64,000 nt of DNA from Mimachlamys varia. Lineage: Eukaryota; Mollusca; Bivalvia; Pectinida; Pectinidae. A model generated the notes under the pieces. That model did not search any database. It saw nothing but the letters and a program-made list of their open reading frames with translations, and was not told where the DNA came from. A program made the position numbers and the translations under genes. Where the stretch lies: contig OX392527.1 in assembly GCA_947623455.1 (NCBI GenBank), positions 10,412,001 to 10,476,000 on the forward strand. Direction: 5' to 3'. This document shows positions 1 through 14,300 of the stretch, piece by piece. Within the stretch, counting starts at the first letter, position 1. Every line of letters starts with the position of its first letter.

Positions 1-1457
1 AAGCCTGGTACAATAGTTGATGGATCATTGAACAATCAGGCCTGGTACAATAGTTGATGGATCATTGAACAATCAGGCCTAGTACAATAGTTGATGGATC
101 ATTGAACAATTAAGCCTGGTACAATAGTTGATGGATCATTGAACAATCAGGCCTGGTACAATAGTTGATGGATCATTGAACAATCAGGCCTGGTACAATA
201 GTTGATGGATCATTGAACAATCAGGCCTGGTACAGTAGTTGATGGATCATTGAACAATCAGGCCTGGTACAATAGTTGATGGATCATTGAACAATCAGGC
301 CTGGTACAATAGTTGATGGATCATTGAACAACCAGGCTTTGTACAATAGTTGATGGACCACTAAACACTCAGGTCTCAGGTACAGTAGTTGATGGATCAT
401 TGAACAATCAGGCCTAGTACAATGGTTGATGGATCATTGAACAATCAGGCCTAGTACAATAGTTGATGGATCATTGAACAATCAGGCCTAGTACAATAGT
501 TGATGGACCACTAAACACTCAGGTCTCAGGTACAGTAGTTGATGGATCATTGAACAATCAGGCCTAGTACAATAGTTGATGGATCATTGAACAATCAGGC
601 CTGGTACAATAGTTGATGGATCATTGAACAATCAGGCCTGGTACAGTAGTTGATGGATCATTGAACAATCAGGCCTGGTACAATAGTTGATGGATCATTG
701 AACAATCAGGCCTGGTACAATAGTTGATGGATCATTGAACAACCAGGCTTTGTACAATAGTTGATGGACCACTAAACACTCAGGTCTCAGGTACAGTAGT
801 TGATGGATCATTGAACAATCAGGCCTAGTACAATGGTTGATGGATCATTGAACAATCAGGCCTAGTACAATAGTTGATGGATCATTGAACAATCAGGCCT
901 AGTACAATAGTTGATGGACCACTAAACACTCAGGTCTCAGGTACAGTAGTTGATGGATCATTGAACAATCAGGCCTAGTACAATAGTTGATGGATCATTG
1001 AACAATCAGGCCTGGTACAATAGTTGATGGATCATTGAACAATCAGGCCTGGTACAGTAGTTGATGGATCATTGAACAATCAGGCCTGGTACAGTAGTTG
1101 ATGGATCATTGAACAATCAGGCCTGGTACAATAGTTGATGGATCATTGAACAATCAGGCTTTGTACAATAGTTGATGGATCATTGAACAATCAGGCCTGG
1201 TACAATAGTTGATGGATCATTGAACAACCAGGCTTTGTACAATAGTTGATGGACCACTAAACACTCAGGTCTCAGGTACAGTAGTTGATGGATCATTGAA
1301 CAGTCAGGCCTGGTACAGTAGCTGTTGGACCACTAAACACTCAGGTCTCAGGTACAGTAGTTGATGGATCATTGAACAGTCAGGCCTGGTACAATAGTTG
1401 ATGGTTCATTGAACAGTCAGGCCTGGTACAATAGTTGATGGTTCATTGAACAGTCAG
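1..1457. repeat. 37-bp minisatellite array (left-truncated)
   Basis: A 37-bp unit containing TGGTACAATAGTTGATGG and ATCATTGAACAATCAGG repeats about 39 times and runs off the left edge of the window. A variant unit carrying GGACCACTAAACACTCAGG recurs as part of a higher-order pattern. The junction AACCAGGCTTTG appears near 330, 741 and 1226, spaced 411 and then 485 bp, a difference of exactly two 37-bp units. This points to unequal exchange in whole units. The last copies carry GTTCATTGAACAGTCAG before unique DNA begins. No coding potential was seen. Confidence 0.97.
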
Positions 1458-2127
1458 ACATTAGACAGTTGTTAAATATGAGAAGGGCTGACCCAGAAAT
1501 GGTGAATATTATTACCTAGAAACAAACTATCCAACTTATTTGCACTGTATAAAGTTTATGTTTTCTATTTAGACTCCTATGGTCACATAATTTATTTCAT
1601 GAATATTATATATTCCTATTCAGAAATGTAATGGAATTGAATGTTAAAGAAAGTCCACCAAACCAACATCAGTTAAAAGCACTACCTACCTGGCTGTTCA
1701 GTCATATCGGTTTAGGTCATATCTGATCACAGGGTGACGCGCTCCACACTAAAACCACATTCTAATGATGCCCCAATGTTCATTGCTAATTGTTTGCTTT
1801 CCCTATCAACCATCAGTCCAGCAGTCCCACCCAGTCAATATACCACAGTGGCTATCTGACAAGAAGTTACGACTGCCAGGAAACAAGTCCTCAGTACCTT
1901 ACCAGCCTTTCTAAACCTATCAGTTCTATAGCTAATCAGGCCTCTTAATATTACATTAAGATTTGTGACATCGGACTCATCTGAGGCATTTAATAATCTC
2001 AGTAGTATCTCATGGGAAGTGTTAGACAACAATGTCCAGGTGGTGTCACAGTTCCTAGATAAATACATCTAAATATGACAGAGTGCCTGAAATCCTCATC
2101 CTGATTATAAGCCAGAAGTCTAAACTT
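1458..2127. other. unique AT-rich spacer
   Basis: Non-repetitive DNA between two minisatellites. A 77-codon minus-strand ORF (1835-2068) is present, but it has no recognisable domain and is no longer than expected by chance. I see no RNA gene, transposon end or other recognisable feature here. Confidence 0.6.
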
Positions 2128-5100
2128 AGCTGGTTATGTGATGTACCAGTTTGAGGCTGGTTATGTGGTGTGATGTACCAGTTTATGGCTAGTTATCTGG
2201 TGTGATGTACCAGTTTATGGCTAGTTATGTGGTGTGATGTACCAGTTTGAGGCTGGTTATGTGGTGTGATGTACCAGTTTATGGCTGGTTATGTGGTATG
2301 ATGTACCAGTTTATGGTTGGTTATGTGGTGTGATGTACCAGTTTGAGGCTGGTTATGTGGTATGATGTACCAGTTTATGGTTGGTTATGTGGTGTGATGT
2401 ACCAGTTTATGGCTGGTTATGTGGTGTGATGTACCAGTTTATGGCTGGTTATGTGGTGTGATGTACCAGTTTATGGCTGGTTATGTGGTGTGATGTATCA
2501 GTTTATGGCTGGTTATGTGGTGTGATGTACCAGTTTGAGGCTGGTTATGTGGTGTGATGTATCAGTTTATGGCTGGTTATGTGGTGTGATGTACCAGTTT
2601 ATGGCTGGTTATGTGGTGGGATGTACCAGTTTATGGCTAGTTATGTGGTGGGATGTATCAGTTTATGGCTGGTTATGTGGTGTGATGTACCAGTTTATGG
2701 CTGGTTATGTGGTGGGATGTACCAGTTTATGGCTAGTTATGTGGTGGGATGTATCAGTTTATGGCTGGTTATATGATGTACCAGTTTATGACTGGTTATG
2801 TAGTGGGATGTACCAGTTTATGGCTGGTTATGTGGTGTGATGTACCAGTTTATGGCTGGTTATGTGGTGTGATGTACCAGTTTATGGCTGGTTATGTGGT
2901 GTGATGTACCAGTTTATGGCTGGTGATGTGGTGGGATGTATCAGTTTATGGCTGGTTATGTGGTGTGATGTATCAGTTTATGGCTGGTTATGTGGTGGGA
3001 TGTACCAGTTTATGGCTGGTTATGTGGTGTGATGTACCAGTTTATGGCTGGTTATGTGGTGTGATGTACCAGTTTATGGCTGGTTATGTGGTGTGATGTA
3101 TCAGTTTATGGCTGGTTATGTGGTGTGATGTACCAGTTTATGGCCGGTTATGTGGTGTGATGTATCAGTTTATGGCTGGTTATGTGGTGTGATGTACCAG
3201 TTTATGGCTGGTTATGTGGTGTGATGTATCAGTTTATGGCTGGTTATGTGGTGTGATGTATCAGTTTATGGCTGGTTATGTGGTGTGATGTACCAGTTTA
3301 TGGCTGGTTATGTGGTGGGATGTATCAGTTTATGGCCGGTTATGTGGTGTGATGTATCAGTTTATGGCTGGTTATGTGGTGTGATGTACCAGTTTATGGC
3401 TGGTTATGTGGTGTGATGTATCAGTTTATGGCTGGTTATGTGGTGTGATGTACCAGTTTATGGCTGGTTATGTGGTGTGATGTATCAGTTTATGGCTGGT
3501 TATGTGGTGTGATGTACCAGTTTATGGCTGGTTATCTGGTGTGATGTACCAGTTTATGGCTGGTTATGTGGTGTGATGTATCAGTTTATGGCTGGTTATG
3601 TGGTGGGATGTACCAGTTTATGGCTGGTTATGTGGTGTGATGTACCAGTTTATGGCTGGTTATGTGGTGTGATGTATCAGTTTATGGCCAGTTATGTGGT
3701 GTGATGTATCAGTTTATGGCTGGTTATGTGGTGTGATGTACCAGTTTATGGCTGGTTATGTGGTGTGATGTATCAGTTTATGGCTGGTTATGTGGTGTGA
3801 TGTATCAGTTTATGGCTGGTTATGTGGTGTGATGTATCAGTTTATGGCTGGTTATGTGGTGTGATGTACCAGTTTATGGCCGGTTATGTGGTGTGATGTA
3901 TCAGTTTATGGCTGGTTATGTGATGTATCAGTTTATGGCTGGTTATGTAGTGGGATGTACCAGTTTATGGCTAGTTATGGGATGTACCAGTTTATGGCTG
4001 GTTATGTGATGTACCAGTTTATGACTGGTTATGTAGTGGGATGTACCAGTTTATGGCTAGTTATGGGATGTACCAGTTTATGGCTGGTTATGTGGTGTGA
4101 TGTACCAGTTTATGACTGGTTATGTGGTGGGATGTACCAGTTTATGACTGGTTATGTGGTGGGATGTATCAGTTTATGGCTGGTTATGTGATGTACCAGT
4201 TTACGACTGGTTATGTGGTGGGATGTATCAGTTTATGGCTGGTTATGTGATGTACCAGTTTATGACTGGTTATGTGGTGTGATGTACCAGTTTATGGCTG
4301 GTTATGTGGTGTGATGTACCAGTTTATGGCTGGTTATGTGGTGTGATGTACCAGTTTATAACTGGTTATGTGGTGGGATGTATCAGTTTATGGCTGGTTA
4401 TGTGGTGTGATGTACCAGTTTATGGCTGGTTATGTAGTGTGATGTACCAGTTTATGGCTGGTTATGTGGTGGGATGTACCAGTTTATGGCTGGTTATGTG
4501 GTGGGATGTACCAGTTTATGGCTGGTTATGTGGTGGGATGTACCAGTTTATGGCTGGTTATGTGGTGTGATGTACCAGTTTATGGCTGGTTATGTGGTGT
4601 GATGTACCAGTTTATGACTGGTTATGTGGTGTGATGTATCAGTTTATGGCCGGTTATGTGGTGTGATGTACCAGTTTATGGCTGGTTATGTGGTGTGATG
4701 TACCAGTTTATGGCTAGTTATGTGGTGTGATGTACCAGTTTATGGCTGGTTATGTGGTGTGATGTACCAGTTTATAACTGGTTATGTGGTGGGATGTACC
4801 AGTTTATGGCTGGTTATGTGGTGGGATGTACCAGTTTATGGCTGGTTATGTGGTGTGATGTACCAGTTTATGGCTGGTTATGTGGTGTGATGTATCAGTT
4901 TATGGCTGGTTATGTGGTGTGATGTACCAGTTTATGACTGGTTATGTGGTGTGATGTACCAGTTTATGGCTGGTTATGTGGTGTGATGTATCAGTTTATG
5001 GCTGGTTATGTGATGTACCAGTTTATGGCTGGTTATGTGGTGTGATGTATCAGTTTATGGCTGGTTATGTGATGTATCAGTTTATGGCTGGTTATGTGGT

Positions 5101-5640
5101 GTGATGTATCAGTTTATGGCTGGTTATGTGGTGTGATGTACCAGTTTATGGCTGGTTATGTGGTGTGATGTATCAGTTTATGGCTGGTTATGTGGTGTGA
5201 TGTACCAGTTTATGGCTGGTTATGTGGTGTGATGTACCAGTTTATGGCTGGTTATGTGGTGTGATGTACTAATGAATGGCTGGTTATGTGGTGTGATGTA
5301 CCAGTTTATGGCTGGTTATGTGGTGTGATGTATCAGTTTATGGCTGGTTATGTGATGTATCAGTTTATGGCTGGTTATGTGGTGGGATGTACCAGTTTAT
5401 GGCTGGTTATGTGGTGGGATGTATCAGTTTATGGCTGGTTATGTGGTGTGATGTATCAGTTTATGGCTGGTTATGTGGTGGGATGTACCAGTTTATGGCT
5501 GGTTATGTGATGTATCAGTTTATGGCTGGTTATGTGGTGTGATGTATAAGTTTATGGCTGGTTATGTGGTGGGATGTACCAGTTTATGGCTGGTTATGTG
5601 GTGGGATGTACCAGTTTATGGCTGGTTATGTGATGTATCA

Positions 5641-7616
5641 GTTTATGGCTGGTTATGTGGTGTGATGTATCAGTTTATGGCTGGTTATGTGGTGTGATGT
5701 ATCAGTTTATGGCTGGTTATGTGGTGGGATGTACCAGTTTATGGCTGGTTATGTGGTGTGATGTATCAGTTTATGGCTGGTTATGTGGTGGGATGTACCA
5801 GTTTATGGCTGGTTATGTGGTGTGATGTATCAGTTTATGGCTGGTTATGTGGTGTGATGTACCAGTTTATGGCTGGTTATGTGGTGGGATGTACCAGTTT
5901 ATGGCTGGTTATGTGGTGTGATGTACCAGTTTATGGCTGGTTATGTGGTGTGATGTATCAGTTTATGGCTGGTTATGTGGTGTGATGTACCAGTTTATGG
6001 CTGGTTATGTGGTGGGATGTATCAGTTTATGGCTGGTTATGTGGTGGGATGTACCAGTTTATGGCTGGTTATGTGGTGTGATGTACCAGTTTATGGCTGG
6101 TTATGTGGTGTGATGTATCAGTTTATGGCTGGTTATGTGGTGTGATGTACCAGTTTATGGCTGGTTATGTGGTGTGATGTACCAGTTTATGGCTGGTTAT
6201 GTGGTGTGATGTACTAATGAATGGCTGGTTATGTGGTGTGATGTATCAGTTTATGGCTGGTTATATGGTGTGATGTATCAGTTTATGGCCGGTTATGTGG
6301 TGTGATGTATCAGTTTATGGCCGGTTATGTGGTGTGATGTACCAGTTTATGGCTGGTTATGTGGTGTGATGTATCAGTTTATGGCTGGTTATGTGATGTA
6401 CCAGTTTATGGCCGGTTATGTAGTGTGATGTACCAGTTTATGGCTAGTTATGGGATGTACCAGTTTATGGCTAGTTATGTGGTGTGATGTACCAGTTTAT
6501 GGCTGGTTATGTGGTGGGATGTACCAGTTTATGGCTGGTTATGTGGTGGGATGTACCAGTTTATGGCTGGTTATGTGGTGTGATGTACTAATGAATGGCT
6601 GGTTATGTGGTGTGATGTATCAGTTTATGGCTGGTTATGTGATGTACCAGTTTATGGCCGGTTATGTGGTGTGATGTACCAGTTTATGGCTAGTTATTGG
6701 ATGTACCAGTTTATGGCTAGTTATGTGGTGTGATGTACCAGTTTATGGCTGGTTATGTGGTGGGATGTACCAGTTTATGGCTGGTTATCTGGTGTGATGT
6801 ACCAGTTTATGGCTGGTTATGTGGTGTGATGTACCAGTTTATGGCTGGTTATGTGGTGGGATGTACCAGTTTATAACTGGTTATGTGGTGTGATGTACCA
6901 GTTTATGGCTGGTTATGTGGTGTGATGTACCAGTTTATGGCTGGTTATGTGGTGGGATGTACCAGTTTATGGCTGGTTATGTGGTGGGATGTATCAGTTT
7001 ATGGCTGGTTATGTGGTGTGATGTATCAGTTTATGGCTGGTTATGTGGTGTGATGTACCAGTTTATGGCTGGTTATGTGGTGGGATGTACCAGTTTATGA
7101 CTGGTTATGTGGTGTGATGTACCAGTTTATGGCTGGTTATGTGATGTACCAGTTTATGGCTGGTTATGTGGTGTGATGTACCAGTTTATGGCTGGTTATG
7201 TGGTGTGATGTATCAGTTTATGGCTGGTTATGTGGTGGGATGTACCAGTTTATGGCTGGTTATGTGATGTACCAGTTTATGGCTGGTTATGTGGTGTGAT
7301 GTACCAGTTTATGGCTGGTTATGTGGTGTGATGTATCAGTTTATGGCTGGTTATGTGGTGTGATGTACCAGTTTATGACTGGTTATGTGGTGTGATGTAT
7401 CAGTTTATGGCTGGTTATGTGGTGTGATGTACCAGTTTATGGCTGGTTATGTGGTGTGATGTACCAGTTTATGGCTGGTTATGTGGTGTGATGTACCAGT
7501 TTATGGCTGGTTATGTGGTGTGATGTACTAATGAATGGCTGGTTATGTGGTGTGATGTACCAGTTTATGGTTGGTTATGTGGTGTGATGTACCAGTTTAT
7601 GGCTGGTTATGTGGTG
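5641..7616 (+). repeat. kilobase duplication within 32-bp array, copy 1
   Basis: This 1,976-bp stretch reappears almost unchanged at 9394-11369, offset by exactly 3,753 bp. Rare marker units keep the same offset: ACTAATGAATGG units at 6211 and 7525 correspond to 9964 and 11278. Outside the stated limits the unit order stops matching. The few differences include TAGTG versus TGGTG near 6421/10174. This is a duplication of a long block of variant units, not independent homogenisation of single units. Confidence 0.9.
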
Positions 7617-9393
7617 GGATGTACCAGTTTATGGCTGGTTATGTGGTGGGATGTACCAGTTTATGGCTGGTTATGTGGTGTGATGTACCAGTTTATGGCT
7701 GGTTATGTGGTGTGATGTACCAGTTTATGACTGGTTATGTGGTGTGATGTATCAGTTTATGGCCGGTTATGTGGTGTGATGTACCAGTTTATGGCTGGTT
7801 ATGTGGTGTGATGTACCAGTTTATGGCTAGTTATGTGGTGTGATGTACCAGTTTATGGCTGGTTATGTGGTGTGATGTACCAGTTTATAACTGGTTATGT
7901 GGTGGGATGTACCAGTTTATGGCTGGTTATGTGGTGGGATGTACCAGTTTATGGCTGGTTATGTGGTGTGATGTACCAGTTTATGGCTGGTTATGTGGTG
8001 TGATGTATCAGTTTATGGCTGGTTATGTGGTGTGATGTACCAGTTTATGACTGGTTATGTGGTGTGATGTACCAGTTTATGGCTGGTTATGTGGTGTGAT
8101 GTATCAGTTTATGGCTGGTTATGTGATGTACCAGTTTATGGCCGGTTATGTGGTGGGATGTACCAGTTTATGGCCGGTTATGTGGTGTGATGTATCAGTT
8201 TATGGCTGGTTATGTGATGTATCAGTTTATGGCTGGTTATGTGGTGTATCAGTTTATGGCTGGTTATGTGGTGGGATGTACCAGTTTATGGCTGGTTATG
8301 TGGTGGGATGTACCAGTTTATGGCTGGTTATGTGGTGTGATGTACCAGTTTATGGCTGGTTATGTGGTGTGATGTACCAGTTTATGGCTGGTTATGTGGT
8401 ATGATGTACCAGTTTATGGCTGGTTATGTGGTGTGATGTACCAGTTTATGGCTGGTTATGTGGTATGATGTACCAGTTTATGGCTGGTTATGTGGTGTGA
8501 TGTACCAGTTTATGGCTGGTTATGTGGTATGATGTACCAGTTTATGGCTGGTTATGTGGTATGATGTACCAGTTTATGGCTGGTTATGTGGTGTGATGTA
8601 CCAGTTTATGGCTGGTTATGTGGTGTGATGTACCAGTTTATGGCTGGTTATGTGGTGTGATGTACCAGTTTATGGCTGGTTATGTGGTATGATGTACCAG
8701 TTTATGGCTGGTTATGTGGTGTGATGTACCAGTTTATGGCTGGTTATGTGGTGTGATGTACCAGTTTATGGCTGGTTATGTGGTGTGATGTACCAGTTTA
8801 TGGCTGGTTATGTGGTATGATGTACCAGTTTATGGCTGGTTATGTGGTATGATGTACCAGTTTATGGCTGGTTATGTGGTGTGATGTACCAGTTTATGGC
8901 TGGTTATGTGGTGTGATGTACCAGTTTATGGCTGGTTATGTGATGTATCAGTTTATGGCTGGTTATGTGATGTATCAGTTTATGGCTGGTTATGTGGTGG
9001 GATGTACCAGTTTATGGCTGGTTATGTGGTGTGATGTATCAGTTCATGGCTGGTTATGTGGTGTGATGTATCAGATTATGGCTGGTTATGTGGTATGATG
9101 TACCAGTTTATGGCTGGTTATGTGGTGGGATGTACCAGTTTATGGCTGGTTATCTGGTGTGATGTATCAGTTTATGGCTGGTTATGTGGTATGATGTACC
9201 AGTTTATGGCTGGTTATGTGGTGGGATGTACCAGTTTATGGCTGGTTATGTGGTGGGATGTACCAGTTTATGGCTGGTTATGTGGTGGGATGTACCAGTT
9301 TATGGCTGGTTATGTGGTGGGATGTACCAGTTTATGGCTGGTTATGTGGTGGGATGTACCAGTTTATGGCTGGTTATGTGGTGTGATGTACCA

Positions 9394-11369
9394 GTTTATG
9401 GCTGGTTATGTGGTGTGATGTATCAGTTTATGGCTGGTTATGTGGTGTGATGTATCAGTTTATGGCTGGTTATGTGGTGGGATGTACCAGTTTATGGCTG
9501 GTTATGTGGTGTGATGTATCAGTTTATGGCTGGTTATGTGGTGGGATGTACCAGTTTATGGCTGGTTATGTGGTATGATGTATCAGTTTATGGCTGGTTA
9601 TGTGGTGTGATGTACCAGTTTATGGCTGGTTATGTGGTGGGATGTACCAGTTTATGGCTGGTTATGTGCTGTGATGTACCAGTTTATGGCTGGTTATGTG
9701 GTGTGATGTATCAGTTTATGGCTGGTTATGTGGTGTGATGTACCAGTTTATGGCTGGTTATGTGGTGGGATGTATCAGTTTATGGCTGGTTATGTGGTGG
9801 GATGTACCAGTTTATGGCTGGTTATGTGGTGTGATGTACCAGTTTATGGCTGGTTATGTGGTGTGATGTATCAGTTTATGGCTGGTTATGTGGTGTGATG
9901 TACCAGTTTATGGCTGGTTATGTGGTGTGATGTACCAGTTTATGGCTGGTTATGTGGTGTGATGTACTAATGAATGGCTGGTTATGTGGTGTGATGTATC
10001 AGTTTATGGCTGGTTATATGGTGTGATGTATCAGTTTATGGCCGGTTATGTGGTGTGATGTATCAGTTTATGGCCGGTTATGTGGTCTGATGTACCAGTT
10101 TATGGCTGGTTATGTGGTGTGATGTATCAGTTTATGGCTGGTTATGTGATGTACCAGTTTATGGCCGGTTATGTGGTGTGATGTACCAGTTTATGGCTAG
10201 TTATGGGATGTACCAGTTTATGGCTAGTTATGTGGTGTGATGTACCAGTTTATGGCTGGTTATGTGGTGGGATGTACCAGTTTATGGCTGGTTATGTGGT
10301 GGGATGTACCAGTTTATGGCTGGTTATGTGGTGTGATGTACTAATGAATGGCTGGTTATGTGGTGTGATGTATCAGTTTATGGCTGGTTATGTGATGTAC
10401 CAGTTTATGGCCGGTTATGTGGTGTGATGTACCAGTTTATGGCTAGTTATTGGATGTACCAGTTTATGGCTAGTTATGTGGTGTGATGTACCAGTTTATG
10501 GCTGGTTATGTGGTGGGATGTACCAGTTTATGGCTGGTTATCTGGTGTGATGTACCAGTTTATGGCTGGTTATGTGGTGTGATGTACCAGTTTATGGCTG
10601 GTTATGTGGTGGGATGTACCAGTTTATAACTGGTTATGTGGTGGGATGTACCAGTTTATGGCTGGTTATGTGGTGTGATGTACCAGTTTATGGCTGGTTA
10701 TGTGGTGGGATGTACCAGTTTATGGCTGGTTATGTGGTGGGATGTATCAGTTTATGGCTGGTTATGTGGTGTGATGTATCAGTTTATGGCTGGTTATGTG
10801 GTGTGATGTACCAGTTTATGGCTGGTTATGTGGTGGGATGTACCAGTTTATGACTGGTTATGTGGTGTGATGTACCAGTTTATGGCTGGTTATGTGATGT
10901 ACCAGTTTATGGCTGGTTATGTGGTGTGATGTACCAGTTTATGGCTGGTTATGTGGTGTGATGTATCAGTTTATGGCTGGTTATGTGGTGGGATGTACCA
11001 GTTTATGGCTGGTTATGTGATGTACCAGTTTATGGCTGGTTATGTGGTGTGATGTACCAGTTTATGGCTGGTTATGTGGTGTGATGTATCAGTTTATGGC
11101 TGGTTATGTGGTGTGATGTACCAGTTTATGACTGGTTATGTGGTGTGATGTATCAGTTTATGGCTGGTTATGTGGTGTGATGTACCAGTTTATGGCTGGT
11201 TATGTGGTGTGATGTACCAGTTTATGGCTGGTTATGTGGTGTGATGTACCAGTTTATGGCTGGTTATGTGGTGTGATATACTAATGAATGGCTGGTTATG
11301 TGGTGTGATGTACCAGTTTATGGTTGGTTATGTGGTGTGATGTACCAGTTTATGGCTGGTTATGTGGTG
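9394..11369 (+). repeat. kilobase duplication within 32-bp array, copy 2
   Basis: Partner of 5641-7616. Parts of the same block recur again downstream. The run ending at 10853 is repeated ending at 12802 and again at 13678 (offsets 1949 and 876), so the central part of the array was built by several rounds of block duplication of different lengths. Confidence 0.88.
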
Positions 11370-14300
11370 TGATGTACCAGTTTATGGCTGGTTATGTGGT
11401 GTGATGTACCAGTTTATGGCTGGTTATGTGGTGTATCAGTTTATGGCTGGTTATGTGGTGTACCAGTTTATGGCTAGTTATGTGGTGTGATGTACCAGTT
11501 TATGGCTGGTTATGTGGTGTGATGTATCAGTTTATGGCTGGTTATGTGGTGTGATGTACCAGTTTATGGCTGGTTATGTGGTGTATCAGTTTATGGCTGG
11601 TTATGTGGTGTGATGTACCAGTTTATGGCTGGTTATGTGGTGTGATGTATCAGTTTATGGCTGGTTATGTGGTGTGATGTACCAGTTTATGGCTGGTTAT
11701 GTGGTGGGATGTACCAGTTTATGGCTGGTTATGTGGTGGGATGTATCAGTTTATGGCTGGTTATGTGGTGTGATGTACCAGTTTATGGCTGGTTATGTGG
11801 TGTGATGTATCAGTTTATGGCTGGTTATGTGGTGGGATGTACCAGTTTATGGCTGGTTATGTGGTGGGATGTATCAGTTTATGGCTGGTTATGTGGTGTG
11901 ATGTACCAGTTTATGGCTGGTTATGTGGTGTGATGTATCAGTTTATGGCTGGTTATGTGGTGTGATGTACCAGTTTATGGCTGGTTATGTGGTCTGATGT
12001 ACCAGTTTATGGCTGGTTATGTGGTGTGATGTACTAATGAATGGCTGGTTATGTGGTGTGATGTATCAGTTTATGGCTGGTTATATGGTGTGATGTATCA
12101 GTTTATGGCCGGTTATGTGGTGTGATGTACCAGTTTATGGCTGGTTATGTGGTGTGATGTACCAGTTTATGGCTGGCTATGTGGTGTGATGTATCAGTTT
12201 ATGGCTAGTTATGTGGTGGGATGTATCAGTTTATGGCTGGTTATGTGATGTACCAGTTTATGGCCGGTTATGTGGTGTGATGTACCAGTTTATGGCTAGT
12301 TATGGGATGTACCAGTTTATGGCTAGTTATGTGGTGTGATGTACCAGTTTATGGCTGGTTATGTGGTGGGATGTACCAGTTTATGGCTGGTTATGTGGTG
12401 GGATGTACCAGTTTATGGCTGGTTATGTGGTGTGATGTACTAATGAATGGCTGGTTATGTGGTGGGATGTATCAGTTTATGGCTGGTTATCTGGTGTGAT
12501 GTACCAGTTTATGGCTGGTTATGTGGTGTGATGTACCAGTTTATGGCTGGTTATGTGGTGGGATGTACCAGTTTATAACTGGTTATGTGGTGGGATGTAC
12601 CAGTTTATGGCTGGTTATGTGGTGTGATGTACCAGTTTATGGCTGGTTATGTGGTGGGATGTACCAGTTTATGGCTGGTTATGTGGTGGGATGTATCAGT
12701 TTATGGCTGGTTATGTGGTGTGATGTATCAGTTTATGGCTGGTTATGTGGTGTGATGTACCAGTTTATGGCTGGTTATGTGGTGGGATGTACCAGTTTAT
12801 GACTGGTTATGTGGTGTGATGTACCAGTTTATGGCTGGTTATGTGATGTACCAGTTTATGGCTGGTTATGTGGTGTGATGTACCAGTTTATGGCTGGTTA
12901 TGTGGTGTGATGTATCAGTTTATGGCTGGTTATGTGGTGGGATGTACCAGTTTATGGCTGGTTATGTGATGTACCAGTTTATGGCTGGTTATGTGGTGTG
13001 ATGTACCAGTTTATGGCTGGTTATGTGGTGTGATGTATCAGTTTATGGCTGGTTATGTGGTGTGATGTACCAGTTTATGGCTGGTTATGTGGTGGGATGT
13101 ACCAGTTTATGGCTGGTTATGTGGTGGGATGTACCAGTTTATGGCTGGTTATGTGGTGTGATGTACTAATGAATGGCTGGTTATGTGGTGTGATGTATCA
13201 GTTTATGGCTGGTTATGTGATGTACCAGTTTATGGCCGGTTATGTGGTGTGATGTACCAGTTTATGGCTAGTTATGGGATGTACGAGTTTATGGCTAGTT
13301 ATGTGGTGTGATGTACCAGTTTATGGCTGGTTATGTGGTGGGATGTACCAGTTTATGGCTGGTTATGTGGTGTGATGTACCAGTTTATGGCTGGTTATGT
13401 GGTGTGATGTACCAGTTTATGGCTGGTTATGTGGTGGGATGTACCAGTTTATAACTGGTTATGTGGTGGGATGTACCAGTTTATGGCTGGTTATGTGGTG
13501 TGATGTACCAGTTTATGGCTGGTTATGTGGTGGGATGTACCAGTTTATGGCTGGTTATGTGGTGGGATGTATCAGTTTATGGCTGGTTATGTGGTGTGAT
13601 GTATCAGTTTATGGCTGGTTATGTGGTGTGATGTACCAGTTTATGGCTGGTTATGTGGTGGGATGTACCAGTTTATGACTGGTTATGTGGTGTGATGTAC
13701 CAGTTTATGGCTGGTTATGTGATGTACCAGTTTATGGCTGGTTATGTGGTGTGATGTACCAGTTTATGACTTGTTATGTGGTGTGATGTATCAGTTTATG
13801 GCTGGTTATGTGGTGGGATGTACCAGTTTATGGCTGGTTATGTGATGTACCAGTTTATGGCTGGTTATGTGGTGTGATGTACCAGTTTATGGCTGGTTAT
13901 GTGGTGTGATGTATCAGTTTATGGCTGGTTATGTGGTGTGATGTACCAGTTTATGGCTGGTTATGTGGTGGGATGTACCAGATTATGGCTGGTTATATGG
14001 TGGGATGTATCAGTTTATGGCCGGTTATGTGGTGTGATGTACCAGTTTATGGTTGGTTATGTGGTGTGATGTACCAGTTTGAGACTGGTTATGTGGTGTG
14101 ATGTACCAGTTTATGGCTGGTTATGTGGTGGGATGTACCAGTTTATGGCTGGTTATGTGGTGTGATGTACCAGTTTATGGCTGGTTATGTGGTGTGATGT
14201 ATCAGTTTATGGCTGGTTATGTGGTGTGATGTATCAGTTTATGGCTGGTTATGTGGTGTGATGTATCAGTTTATGGCTGGTTATGTGGTGTGATGTATCA

